A stretch of 64,000 nt of DNA from Crossaster papposus (Eukaryota > Echinodermata > Asteroidea > Velatida > Solasteridae): NCBI GenBank assembly GCA_037893245.1, contig JBAIAA010000096.1, positions 1,550,001 through 1,614,000 on the forward strand, in the 5' to 3' direction. This document shows positions 34,511 through 46,137 of this stretch, one piece after another. The notes below the pieces were generated by a model. The model had not been told where the DNA came from. It worked only from the letters and a program-made list of their open reading frames with translations, and ran no database searches. Every line of letters begins with the position of its first letter. The first letter of the stretch is position 1. A program made the position numbers and the translations under genes.

Positions 34511-36425
34511 GAATTCGACCAGATGGGAAGAAACGGGACCCGCTGGGGAGCAGCGCGAACGTTAGGGCTTCATGATTCAGGCAGGCACTTCCCATAGTTC
34601 GCATATTATATATACCAACTCGATACAGTTTTGATAACTAACGCTGCAAATCGGCATTATTGGGCATTGTGGTACAAAAATGACGGAAAGTCAAATTCGA
34701 TCAACTTGATTTTCGATAATTTGGATGATTTGAAGCCTTCTCCAGCTATGGGTCGGAATTCGTCATCTGCAATCAACTGCAAGCGTCTGAAAGCTTCCAT
34801 ATAGATGGTGGGAAATTCGTAGTTGAACCCAGGTAAGCTGTGAACTGTGTGAATATTATGTGTTTGTGAAACTTCGTGAGGAGACTTTGTCCCAGTTTGT
34901 AGTTTGTGGCAAACTTTGTGGGAGTTTTCCATGTCAAAAATTACTATTTATCGAGCATTTGATAAAAGACCCACCTTTCTGATGTTGCGAGAAAAAAAAT
35001 CCGTCAAAATTGAGGCTTGGACCTACCTTTTGTGGCATGGAGCTCGGACCCACCTCTATTTTTCAGAATTGTTTCCTGAAAAAAAGTGTGTCAGCGACCT
35101 GGTTAGACCCACCCCACCCCCACATGACATCAAACAAATAAAAATTCCGAAGACCCCTGACTGGGCGCGAATAATTCGCAGCGCGATGTGACGAATTAAT
35201 TCGTGGCGAAAATGGCGTTCATACTTTTTGCGAATCGTTTGATGCAAAGTCAACCATCTTTCAGTGTTTACAAGAAATGTTTAGGCCTATGAGAAACTTC
35301 TACGAAGTTAAATGTTATTGTTTCAGTGTGATGGAAGTGAAGAACAAAATTGTCAGTAATGAATGAACAACCACTATTAAATGCATGAAATGTTCGTGCA
35401 AAGATATTGCGCTGATCATTATTTTGTCGTCTGCTACGCGTACTTAAACTTTTGCTTTGCGTCTTCGGCTTCGGTTCGCCTGCGACTTCGGAATCACCAA
35501 GAAGTAAATATAAATGAAGAGAATAGAAATATCCAAACTTTGTATTTGTTCATATCAACTGACTGATTGAATTTCTGAAGCACAACAGGCATCAGAATGT
35601 GGCTGGAGTTCTCGCAGTAGCCTAAAATCCCCTTAATCCTAAGACGAAGAATATTCTGAATCCAGAAATTCGAAAAGGCCCTAAAAGTGCGCCCTCATGT
35701 AGTACGGTCACGGTCATAATGGAGATCAATGGTCACGGTAGATAAAAATTAATACATGTACTGCGATTTGATTGGTTGTTGGCTTTGCGAATGTTCCCTA
35801 GAGTTGAACATTGCTCAACTGGGGCGAAACTGCCTGCGAAGCGAAACATTTTCGCATCCGGGGCGATATTTCTCTCCGAAGTACGCAGCGAAGCATTTGC
35901 GAACAGGATGATGACGTAAAATTCGCTTCGCACACGCATTCGCACATACATTCCCACCAATCAGCACGTACCATTGTTTTTCCGCCAGTCCCTGTATGTT
36001 TAATTCCCTCGCATCTGGGACACTCTTCCGCAAGAAGTTTCTGCTAACATTCTTCATACAGTAGCTTGGGCACTTTTATTCAAAACCTGGGATGATTCGA
36101 CTTCGGGCATAATTAACTTCGTCCACATATGTTTTCCCCAAGTGGTATTTTGTAAATACCAGTCACGTAATTGCTATCCGTACTCTAAGGATATTATCAT
36201 TGTTTTAAAGAAAAATAACCAACAACTTGATCACTGTAAGTTTAACTGTAACTGTCGTTAACTGATAGCATTATGGGAGAGCCACCAGATAGTGATATTA
36301 GGTTCGCTTTTTGGCAATCCTTCAGGGATGTTATCAGTCTCGTCCTGTACTCTATGTATTGTATTTTGTTACTTATGCATTGTATTTTGTCATGTTCTTG
36401 TTCACCTGAGAAATAATAAATGAAA
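34511..36425. other. Non-coding interior of the composite element
   Basis: No supported gene. Repeated GACCCACC motifs occur at 34970-35115 and also at 31285-31400, so the two sides of the LINE share character. Otherwise only short frames. Confidence 0.4.
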
Positions 36426-36754
36426 AAGTATGAACCGGCCTTTACGCAGTTCGGCAGTTGTGCTTCAACAAGACAGTATAGGTAGGTGTGAAAAAAAAGC
36501 TTCGTCTCCGTTTATGCTTCGTTCATGCAGTAATTCGTTAATGGTAATGGAGCCACATAGAGCCTAAGCTTGGGCTTAGAAAACGGCCAGAGTCAGAACG
36601 CTGGGCGTGCTGTCTCTTGGGGGCGCTCCGTGTTGCATGTCGACTTTGTGTACGTGTACTTCCGTGTTGCTTCGAGGACCGAGGACCAGTCACAAAAAGT
36701 GAGCAAATATATTATTATTGGTCAATTGGAAAGAATTGTGCAACCTGACGCTGT

Positions 36755-37128
36755 TTTTTTCCAAAATGGCCGCCCGACACATCTTAATTCGAGTCATGCA
36801 GTAAACGAGTCATGAAATCTTCCAATTTAAAATTAAGACATGGTTCACCCACGATTAGAAATTAAAATTCATGTGGGTCGATCAAGTATGCACTGTACAC
36901 GACTACACGTCACACCCTAGCCTTCCTATTAGAAAAAAATATAGTTCCAGAGCATGTACACAGTGATGCTAAAGTCTAAAAATAAAAATACGATCTTAAA
37001 ATGTTATTATCTTTAAAAAAAAATCAGATTTATCATTTTTTTCAAAAAGAAAAAAAAAAGAAAAAAGGAGGCGGCCCCCAAAAAGGAAGCGGGCGGTGAC
37101 GCTAAACATGTTTGTTTTTTATTTGGCC
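36755..37128. mobile_element. Second copy of the PIF/Harbinger-like MITE, inverted and truncated
   Basis: Matches 30539-30966 in reverse orientation: CCAAAATGGCCGCCCGACAC, then the GTGGGTGAACC region, CACGTCACACCCTAGCC, and the end GCTAAACATGTTT...ATTTGGCC at 37128 followed by TTA. The far inverted end is lost, and an unrelated stretch of about 40 bp sits at 36783-36838. Confidence 0.6.
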
Positions 37129-37489
37129 TTAGAGATATGTTTTTGTGTATAAAAAACAAATTCCATTTAAAATATGATTTTCACAAAAGGAATGTAATCG
37201 TGTGTATCACAGTGGTGCTAATACGTGGAGGAATAATAAGAAGGTGGCTATACAAAGTGTGTTGTCAGTGCTGTGCGTGTTATTGTCAGGAGGACCGCAA
37301 CCAATCATGCAAAAATGTGAAGAAAAAATAAAAAGTGATAGTTTAAAGAGGATGTGCAGTATTGGTAAGAGCGTGATTTTGCACTTCTGTCAAATTCACA
37401 TCATATCTAGAGGCTCAAGCTCTGGCTGTCGATAACAGTATTATTAAATACATGAACACATTCTTTTTCTTTTTCCCAGACAAAACAAA

Positions 37490-38789
37490 ATGGCGACCGG
37501 ACCTGTGATAAGTTTAGCTCTGGAGACGATTAGCAGACAGCATCTGGAGTGCTGTATATGTCACGAGAGATACGAACGCCCTAGGATACTAGAATGCCTC
37601 CACAGTTTCTGTGAGCAATGTCTGCTAAAATACCACAGCACGAAGCACCAGGGCTGTACGGAGATTCTTTGCCCCGTGTGTCGACAGGAGACAAAGCTTC
37701 CAGAGGCGGGGGTGCAGGGTCTGAAAACCAACTTTCATCTAATCGGTTTGGTTGAGGAGATTGAACTTCAGGAGAAGGTAGTGAGCTTGGGTGATGCTGG
37801 TATTTTGTGTGGTATTTGTGAGGAAGCCAATGAGGCAACACATAGATGTCTGGATTGCGACCAGAATGTGTGCTCGGCCTGTAGTAAAATGCATCTTCAA
37901 TTTGCTGTCTCATCAAACCACAAGGTGACTCCACTGAAGGGCATTCTTGAGGGGAAGGTTACACTGACAGCGAAACCTCAGAAACGACATCCAAAAAAAT
38001 GTCCGATCCACGAGGGCGAAGCAGCAAGGTTCTTTTGCACGACATGTGATGTGTTGATTTGCTGAGATTGTACCGTCGTTGACCACTGTAAGCCAGAACA
38101 CGCGTACATTGACATGAATCTGGCTTCATCAACGTACAAGCAATCGTTGGCTGTTCTGTTTTCTCCACTTGAAAATTCAATGAAGGAAATCGAAAAATCA
38201 CGAGAAAAAGTCTCAAGACTGAAAACAAATTTAAATCTCACAATTAAGAAGGTCAAGAAAGAAGTGCAAAACAGAGCAGCTAAGATACGAGCAGAGATCA
38301 CGGCCCAAGAAAATCGCATCCTTGACGACATCAAAAACATTCAGTCGGATCGTGAGCAGAAACTGGAAGATTGTGAGAAAACCGCGAGCTTGGCTGTGGA
38401 GAGGTTTCAGTTTTCACTAGATACAGCTAGAGAGATGACAAGGACTGCATCGGATAGTGACTTCCTGTCACTCTATCCTACAATCAGCAAAGACTTGAAA
38501 CTGTTGGCCGGTCAGGCTATTCCTAGAGTTGATGACAGGCTGGCATTTCTGAAGTTCAAGCAGAGTGAGGGTGTTGGTGACATCAATCTGGGTGAGGTGG
38601 TGATGGAAGGCAAGTGGGAGGTGTGTGGGGAGTTTGGTAGACAGGGAAGCGGTCCAGGCGAGTTCAATCTGGCTTGGGGCATTGCTGCTCGTCAACCTGA
38701 TGAGATTGCAGTGGCTGACTACAGCAACAAACGAGTTGTGATCTGCAGCATTGATGGCAACCAGAAAAGCACAATCCCGGTGGGAGGAG
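37490..38789 (+). pseudogene. TRIM/NHL protein, copy B, first coding exon with in-frame stop
   Basis: ATG at 37490 in good context (AAAATGG), ten bases after an acceptor ending TTTTTCCCAG at 37479, implying an upstream untranslated exon. Order: RING finger (CCICHERYERPRILECLHSF to CPVCRQE, residues about 21-62), B-box 1 (CGICEEA to CSKMH, about 108-140), B-box 2 (CPIHEG to HCKPEH, about 172-210), long coiled coil (about 215-340) and the first NHL blade (GSGPGEFNLAWGIAARQPDE). This is the architecture of TRIM-NHL E3 ubiquitin ligases (TRIM2/3/71-like). In B-box 2 a CGA arginine codon, kept in copy A, is TGA here (38063-38065). The rest of the frame stays open for another 240 codons, so the stop looks recent, a polymorphism, or a sequencing error. 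The exon ends at a GTGAGG donor after 38789, phase 1. Confidence 0.85.
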
Positions 38790-39560
38790 GTGAGGTAAAA
38801 TTACATGCCATCTGCGAAATGATGCACTTTAAAAATTGTCCTTCGCTCTTCACTAGTATTGTAATATTCTTTGTTTTTTATTTTTTACAAATAAAGTTTT
38901 AAAAAAAGTAAATAAAACTCTATTAAAACTGTAAATTTGAAACAGAATACTAATCTATTGAAGAAGTTAATATTCATGACATGGGAATGTTTTTCAATCT
39001 CAATGTATATTCCATGTAAACAAAATGTCAAAGTCCAAGAAAAAACATCTTATAATTACTGTGAAGTTGATGAAAGAAATATTTTTGCGTAAACATCAGT
39101 ATTTGCGGGTTTACACTTCAAAACCTGTGTTTACCAAGTAAACTGACTTGTTTGGCTAACATTTAACATGTTTAGCAGCTAAAAACCTGTGTCCAATTCC
39201 TAATGTCTAAACACTATCCATTCCATCCTCATGCTAAACATGTTTAGCATGTAAACATATTTACAAACTTATTGCAATAAAGTGTTTAGAAAAGTGTTTA
39301 CTCGCTAAACAGTTTTTGCAGTGTATGTTTATCATTCTTATCACTCGGCATGGAAGACTTCTTTTTTTAATTCTGTATCGCCCATTATTCACACAGAAAG
39401 ATAAATCACGATGAAGCATTTTATGCCCCACAATCTGAGGCAAAACACTAAACATAACAAGATCATGCAAGATGAATTATAAGATGCTGTGATTTCTCAA
39501 GCATGTACACCTAGTCGTGAACCACATAACGATCGAGGATCCCCCATTGTGTTTTCCTTT

Positions 39561-40908
39561 TGTGACACTGAGAAAATCACGATCTACAGGATGGTGTACG
39601 TTCAGTGCCTGTTCATTTAATGGTGTTAACACGCAAAAAACCTGAAAAGATACAAAATACGATTTCCATATAAATAGATGTACACTGTACTATGCTTTGG
39701 AAAATACCAAGTGAGCAAAGAACAATATATAAAAGAAATATAAAAAGGGAAATGTCTTGCACACGAATCACACAATTTACTCTAACTGTAAAGTTGTCAT
39801 TGTCCTTAAAAGAAAATACAAGGCATGTAAATGCTTTAACTTGCATAGTCAAGAAAAGAAATAACTAAGTAAAAGTGCAATGACCTCTGTTGCTATGGTA
39901 TTGACAAATCAAAGACTTAAATCAGTCCGCTCATCCTTATAACATAATGATCAAATAAAACTAAAGAATATATCAAAACATAGTAAAGAAAAAGGTAAAT
40001 CTAATATGTTATGATAATAATGAAGAATGAAGTAATGATGATAATCAATAAACAAATTAATGAAACTACATGTATATGCTGTATCACTAATAAATATAAT
40101 CAGACCCTAAAGGACTAGTGGGCCAGTCTAGTAAGATAACTGCCAACACATGATAAACAATAAAGCTAGTCCATGCCAGGGCAATAAAACTCATGGTCAA
40201 CTTCCTGACCTGCTATACTGGGGTATAGGCCACTTCTAAGAAACTGTGTGCACCTCATTAAATATGCAGCAACTTAAGGGAATAAGGGTTACACAGGGGC
40301 TATACTACAGTGCACTATGGAGAGTTTGTACAGGACAAAGAAACTATGAATTTATACTCTAAAACTAGGAATCTAAGAGTGTAAATATAAAAGTGGTAAA
40401 TTACTAGAAAAGGCATAAATACAGTAGAACTGGGAAAACTATCCTTTACCTATTTTTAGGGGATTAACTATAACTTGAACTAAAAGATAAAGTGAATACA
40501 TGTACTAGTAATAGTATAAATCAAAGTAAGGTAAACTCAATTTCCCAAGTTCACGAAATGGAAAAATCTCTAATTCTAAGCAAGAAAAGGAATGATCTGC
40601 TTGAACATTTTCTATAACACAATCTGCAGAGACTTGAGACAAAACTATAGTAAGTACAATGTATAAGGAATTCTCTACTATCGCTGTTGAATTAACAACT
40701 AGTAAAAAATCAAAGTAACTTTCTTAACATAAAGAATCTGAGGAAAGTAGAATAACTTCTTAATACAATATGAATATAATATAACAAAATACACTTACCC
40801 CAGCCAAGTTACTCTGTAGCCCTAATGAGGCGATGGCCTTAACTTTGGGACTGCTCTGCAAAGTGCATGCATGTGTTGTCCATCTCAATGCTGATGGGTG
40901 AATGACCC
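39561..40908 (-). repeat. 3' LTR of the gypsy element, larger part
   Basis: Matches 51870-53218 of the other LTR and stops at AATGACCC where the foldback element begins. The remaining 85 bp are at 45944-46028. Confidence 0.93.
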
Positions 40909-41535
40909 CATTACTCGGACACTCTCGATAGAAGTGACATTTAATTGATTGTACACGAACCATCGGTACCGATGGTTCGTGTACAAACCAGAATGGGCCA
41001 ATAACGACACAGCGCCCATAGTTTGTGCGCTGACAGATAGAGCCAATAAGAGAGCACACAATCACCCACGATCCCTGACTATTGCAGCGCTTAACCTCGA
41101 GAATTACGCAACTTTATCTAAACAGCAGATGGCGTATACGACTGCAGAGTTTGCGAGCGCTGTGAGCGCGCTGTTTAGTAATTCACCAACATGCACTGAC
41201 CTTCTATCTAGCTTCTACATGTATTTAGGCTGTGGGTTGGCGTGCATGTCCTTGTAACTTGACTCTCTGAATACCAACAGCGTTAACTTGCACTGTAAAG
41301 CGCAGTACCTATGGGTTGTAGTTTATGTACAAAATATGAATTGAACGGCAAACTAAACAAATGATGTTCTAAACGTTATGCTGTCCTTTCCTTTCTGGCA
41401 AGAGAATGTCGGTGCTTTACCACATCAATAATACAACTTTTATTATGAATTTATATATGAATATATGATGCCAGAGGGACATGAAGACAAAATGAGTGAC
41501 GAAGATAATGAGGTTGACCATGACATATACTAGAT

Positions 41536-41919
41536 CATAATGTGCAAAATGAAGACAATGATGAGGTAGAAATAAACGAAGCTAAAGCTAGTCACTTTGA
41601 GCAAAAGGGGCAAAATTACGCCGGGAGGCGTACCGTCCGGCGTGACATTAAGACTGAGAGCTAGAGAGCGATAATTAGCCAGCTCTCGAGAACATGGGCG
41701 GACAAAAGCTCATATGAAAACGGGTCTAAAATCGCTAATATTGCAACAACAGTGCACAGCGGAGATAAAGGAAGATTTTTGTTTGGCTTTGGCAATGGGC
41801 ATCACATAAAATACACAGTAGTGGCCGTAAACCCACCATGGAACGGCAAACTTTGCACTGATGATGTCATAAATATTTTTAAAAAACATTTCAGTAAAAT
41901 CGACTGGAAGTCAAATTAG
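41536..41919 (+). pseudogene. Decayed reading frame in the left foldback arm, unknown family
   Basis: 128 codons in one frame with a single TAG after codon 42 and a terminal TAG at 41917-41919. The second part reads like real protein: IANIATTVHSGDKGRFLFGF, then NPPWNGKLCTDDVINIFKKH. The first part is acidic (QNEDNDEVEINEAK), and just upstream a short ATG frame (41468-41530) reads MPEGHEDKMSDEDNEVD. The mirrored copy in the right arm (45310-44913) keeps the same internal TAG but has extra insertions of about 8 and 4 bases. I recognise no family. It may be the last trace of the element's own gene or of a captured host exon. Confidence 0.5.
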
Positions 41920-44912
41920 CTTATACAAAGAACTGTTAAATGTTCACGTTTCTGTATGTCAGCTGAACAAAATTCTGCAGATGACAGACACTGATGAAGT
42001 TTTCTCCGAGTGCCAAAAGTGAAGTCATAACATTCTGCAAATTTGCGCTCGCACCCCTCTTTTGCGTTATCGCACCCCTTTTTCTCCGAGTGCCAACAGT
42101 GAAGTCAAAATATACTGCAAATTTGCGTTCGCACCCCTCTTTTGCTTTATCGCACCCCTTTTTCTCCGAGTGCCAAGAGTGCATGAAGTCAAAACATAAT
42201 GCAAATTTGCGCCCACACCCCTCTTTTGCTTTCTCGCACCCCTTTTTCCCTGAGTGCCAACGGTGAAAACAAAACATACTGCACATTTGCGCTCGCACCC
42301 CTCTTTTGCATTCTCGCACCCATTTTTGCTCTTGCCAACAGTGAAGTCATAACATACTGCACATTTGCGCCCGCACCCCTCTTTTGCTTTATTATCGCAC
42401 CCCTTTTTCTCCGAGTACCAAGAGTGAAGTCATCATAACATACTGCACATTTGCGCCCGCACCCCTCTTTTGCATTCTCGCACCCCTTTTTGCTCTTGCC
42501 AACAGTGAAGTCATAACATACTGCACATTTGCGCCCGCACCCCTCTTTTGTTTTCTCGCACCCCTTTTTGCTCTTGCCAACAGTGAAGTCATAACATACT
42601 GCACATTTGCGCTCGCACCCCTCTTTTGCTTTCTCGCACCCCTTTTTCACCGAGTGCCAACAGTGAAGTCAAAACATACTGCCAATTTGCGCCCGCACCC
42701 CTTTTTTGCTTTCTCGCACCCCTTTTTCACCGAGTGCCAACCGTTAGGTCAAAACTATTTGCGCCCGCACCCCTCTTTTGTTTTCTCGCACCCCTTTTTT
42801 CTCCGAGTGCCAACAGTGAAGTCAAAACTATTTGCGCCCGCACCCCTCTTTTGCTTTCTCGCAACCATTGTTATCCGAGTGCCAAGAGTGAAGTCAAAAC
42901 ATACTGCACATTTGCGCTCGCACCCCTCTTTTGTTTTCTCGCACCCCTTTTTCTTCGAGTGCCAACATTGAAGTCATAACTATTTGCGCCCGCACCCCTC
43001 TTTTGCTTTCTCGCAACCATTGTTATCCGAGTGCCAAGAGTGAAGTCAAAACATACTGCACATTTGCGCTTGCACCCCTCTTTTCTTTTCTCGCACCCCT
43101 TCAAAGAAAAAGGGGTGCGAGAAAACAAAAGAGGGGTGTGATGAGCGCAAATGTGCAGTATGTTTTGACTTCACTGTTGGCACTCGGATAAAAAGGGGGT
43201 GCGAGAAAGCAAAAGAGGGGTGCGGGCGCAAATAGTTTTGACTTCACTGTTGGCACTCGCTAAAAAAGGGGTGCGAGAAAACAAAAGAGGGGTGCGGGCG
43301 CAAATGTGCAGTATGTTATGACTTCACTGTTGGCAAGAGCAAAAGGGGGTGCAAGAAAGCAAAAGAGGGGTGCGAGCGCAAACGTGCAGTATGTTTTGAC
43401 TTCACTGTTGGCACTCGGAGAAAAAGGGGTGCGAGAAAAGAAAAGAGGGGTGCGACATAAATTTGCAGTATGTTTTGACTTCACTCTTGGCACTCGGATA
43501 ACAATGGTTGCGAGAAAGCAAAAGAGGGGTGCGGGCGCAAATAGTTATGACTTCAATGTTGGCACTCGAAGAAAAAGGGGTGCGAGAAAACAAAAGAGGG
43601 GTGCGAGCGCAAATGTGCAGTATGTTTTGACTTCACTGTTGGCACTCGGATAAAAAGGGGGTGCGAGAAAGCAAAAGAGGGCCGTGCGGGCTCAAATAGT
43701 TTTGACTTCACTGTTGGCACTCGGAGAAAAAAGGGGTGCGAGAAAACAAAAGAGGGGTGCGGGCGCAAATAGTTTTGACCTAACGGTTGGCACTCGGAGA
43801 AAAAGAGGTGCGAGAAAGCAAAAAAGGGGTGCGGGCGCAAATTGGCAGTATGTTTTGACTTCACTGTTGGCACTCGGTGAAAAAGGGGTGCGAGAAAACA
43901 AAAGAGGGGTGCGAGCGCAAATGGGCAGTATATTTTGACTTTACTGTTGGCACTCGGATAAAAAGGGGTGCGAGAAAGCAAAAGAGGGGTGCGAGCGCAA
44001 ATGTGCAGTATGTTATGACTTCACTGTTGGCAAGAGCAAAAAGGGGTGCGAGAAAACAAAAGAGGGGTGCGAGCGCAAATGTGCAGTATGTTTTGACTTC
44101 ACTATTGGCACTCGGGTAAAAAAGGGTGCGAGAAAGCAAAAGAGGGGTGCGGGTGCAAATGTGCAGTATGTTATGACTTCACTGTTGGCAAGAGCAAAAA
44201 GGGGTGCGATAAAGCAAAAGAGGGGTGCGAGCGCAAACGTGCAGTATGTTTTGACTTCACTGTTGGCACTCGGATAAAAAGGGGTGCGAGAAAGCAAAAG
44301 AGGGGTGCGGGTGCAGATGTGCAGTATATGTTATGACTTCACTGTTGGCAAGAGTAAAAAGGGGTACGAGAAAGCAAAAGAGGGTTGCGAGCGCAAATTT
44401 GCAGTATGTTTTGACTTCACTGTTGGCACTCGGAGAAAAAGGGGTGCGAGAAAAGAAAAGAGGGGTGCGAGCGCAAATGTGCAGTATGTTTTGACTTCAC
44501 TGTTGGCACTCGGATAAAAATGGTTGCGAGAAAGCAAAAGAGGGGTGCGGGCGCAAATAGTTACGACTTCAATGTTGGCACTCGGAGAAAAAGGGGTGCG
44601 AGAAAACAAAAGAGGGGTGCGAGCGCAAATGTGCAGTATGTTTTGACTTCACTGTTGGCACTCGGATAAAAAGGGGGTGCGAGAAAGCAAAAGAGGGGTG
44701 CGAACGCAAATTTGCAGTATATTTTGACTTCACTGTTGGCACTCGGAGAAAAAGGGGTGCGATAAAGCAAAAGAGGGGTGCGAGCGCAAATTTGCAGAAT
44801 GTTATGACTTCACTTTTGGCACTCGGAGAAAACTTCATCAGTGTCTGTCATCTGCAGAATTTTTTTTAGCTGACATACAGAAACGTGAACATTTAACAGT
44901 TCTTTGTATAAG

Positions 44913-45310
44913 CTAATTTGACTTCCAGTCGATTTTACTGAAATGTTTTTTAAAAATATTTATGACATCATCAGTGCAAAGTTTGCCGTTCCATCGTGGG
45001 TTTACGGCCCCTATTCTGTGTGTATTTTATGTGATGCCCATTGCCAAAGCCAAACAAAAATCTTCCTTTATCTCCGCTGTGCACTGTTGTTGCAATATTA
45101 GCGATTTTAGACCCGTTTTCTAAGAGTAATATGAGCTTTTTTCCGCCCATGTTCTCGAGAGCTGGCTAATTATCGCTCTCTAGCTCTCAGTTTTAATGTC
45201 ACGCCGGACGATAGAGTACGTACGCCTCCCAGCGTAATTTTGCCCATTTTGCTCAAAGTGACTAGCTTTAGCTTCGTTTATTTCTACCTCATCATTGTCT
45301 TTATTTTGCA
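44913..45310 (-). pseudogene. Mirror copy of the decayed reading frame in the right foldback arm
   Basis: Complement of 41536-41919 with small indels that break the frame after CATGGGCGGA and after CATCACATAAAATAC. The shared internal TAG shows the frame was already dead, or split into exons, before the arms diverged. Confidence 0.5.
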
Positions 45311-45943
45311 CATTATGACCTAGTATATGTCATGGTCAACCTCATTATCTTCGTCACTCATTTTGTCTTCATGTCTGACTCTGGCATCATATATTCATAT
45401 ATAAATTCATAATAAAAGTTGTATTATTGATGTGGTAAGCACCGACATTCTCTTGCCAGAAAGGAAAGGAGAGCATAACGTTTAGAACATCATTTGTTTA
45501 GTTTGCCGTTCAATTCATATTTTGTACATAAACTATAACCCATAGGTACTGCGCTTTACAGTGCAAGTTAACGCTGTTGGTATTCAGAGAGTCAAGTTAC
45601 AAGGACATGCACGCCAACCCACAGCCTAAATACATGTAGAAGCTAGATAGAAGGGGAGTGCATGTTGGTGAATTACTAAACAGCGCGCTCACAGCGCTCG
45701 CAAACTCTGCAGTCGTACGCCATCTGCTGTTTAGATAAAGTTGCGTAATTCTCGAGGTTAAGCGCTGCAATGGTCAGGGATCGTGGGTGATTGTGTGCTC
45801 TCTTATTGGCTCTATCTGTCAGCGCACAAACTATGGGCGCTGTGTCGTTATTGGCCCATTCTGGTTTGTACACGAACCATCGGTACCGATGGTTCGTGTA
45901 CAATCAATTAAATGTCACTTCTATCGAGAGTGTCCGAGTAATG

Positions 45944-46028
45944 CACTTGTATGTACCAGCACTGAGATATATATCTTATATCAAGCGAGGGCGCTGTGTC
46001 AGGGTATTATGCAAATGAGCCTGTCACA
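45944..46028 (-). repeat. 3' LTR of the gypsy element, remaining 85 bp
   Basis: CACTTGTATGTACCAGCACT to GAGCCTGTCACA matches 53218-53302 and resumes exactly where the foldback element ends. The next bases (TACTCCCCTGCTT) are the complement of the polypurine tract. Confidence 0.92.
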
Positions 46029-46137
46029 TACTCCCCTGCTTAAAGGTTGGCGTCCCGACAACCTCCACTAACTATACATAACAAATAAGAAACGTTTAAT
46101 ACAAATATAAAAGTGGTATAAACCTTACAAAAAAACA

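Larger units (their letters stand above)
31155..36441. mobile_element. Composite element bounded by 16-bp perfect inverted repeats
   Basis: AGGCCGGTTCATACTT at 31155-31170 is perfectly mirrored at 36426-36441. A third, same-orientation end-like block (GGCGTTCATACTTTTTGCG) starts at 35214, so this may be two related elements, one spanning 35214-36441 and the other left-truncated or nested. Subterminal DNA is rich in GCGAA/TTCGC words (31170-31200, 35165-35240, 35820-35960), as in terminal regions of MITE families. A LINE is inserted at 32365-34510. No transposase is seen. The frame at 31183-31575 has no recognisable domain. Confidence 0.45.
40909..45943. mobile_element. 5-kb foldback (giant palindrome) element inserted in the LTR
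   Basis: The ends CATTACTCGGACACTCTCG (40909) and its exact complement (to 45943) split the LTR. The whole insert is an inverted repeat centred near 43105. Outer arms: about 1.08 kb at left (40909-41990) and 1.1 kb at right (44830-45943), nearly identical. Inner part: an array of roughly 80-bp tandem repeats (about 14 units at left, about 22 at right) in opposite orientation, with GCACCCCTCTTTTGCTTTCT and GTGCCAACAGTGAAGTC. A 38-bp perfect palindrome (TTGTACACGAACCATCGGT and complement) sits near each end (40949-40986, 45866-45903). The target duplication is at most 1 bp. This structure recalls Drosophila FB and sea-urchin TU foldback elements; the family is not identified. Long plus and minus frames in the tandem part are repeat artefacts. 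Confidence 0.92.

Noticed and set aside
40760-41257. Two 101-102-codon frames spanning the left edge of the foldback element
   Set aside because: They overlap a known insertion junction and a perfect palindrome, and the same text is mirrored at 45676-46071.
42189-44838. Plus- and minus-strand frames of up to 195 codons inside the foldback array
   Set aside because: They encode the same tandem repeat (APLFCFLAPLF, KRGARKQKRGA) in both orientations and carry no conserved domain.
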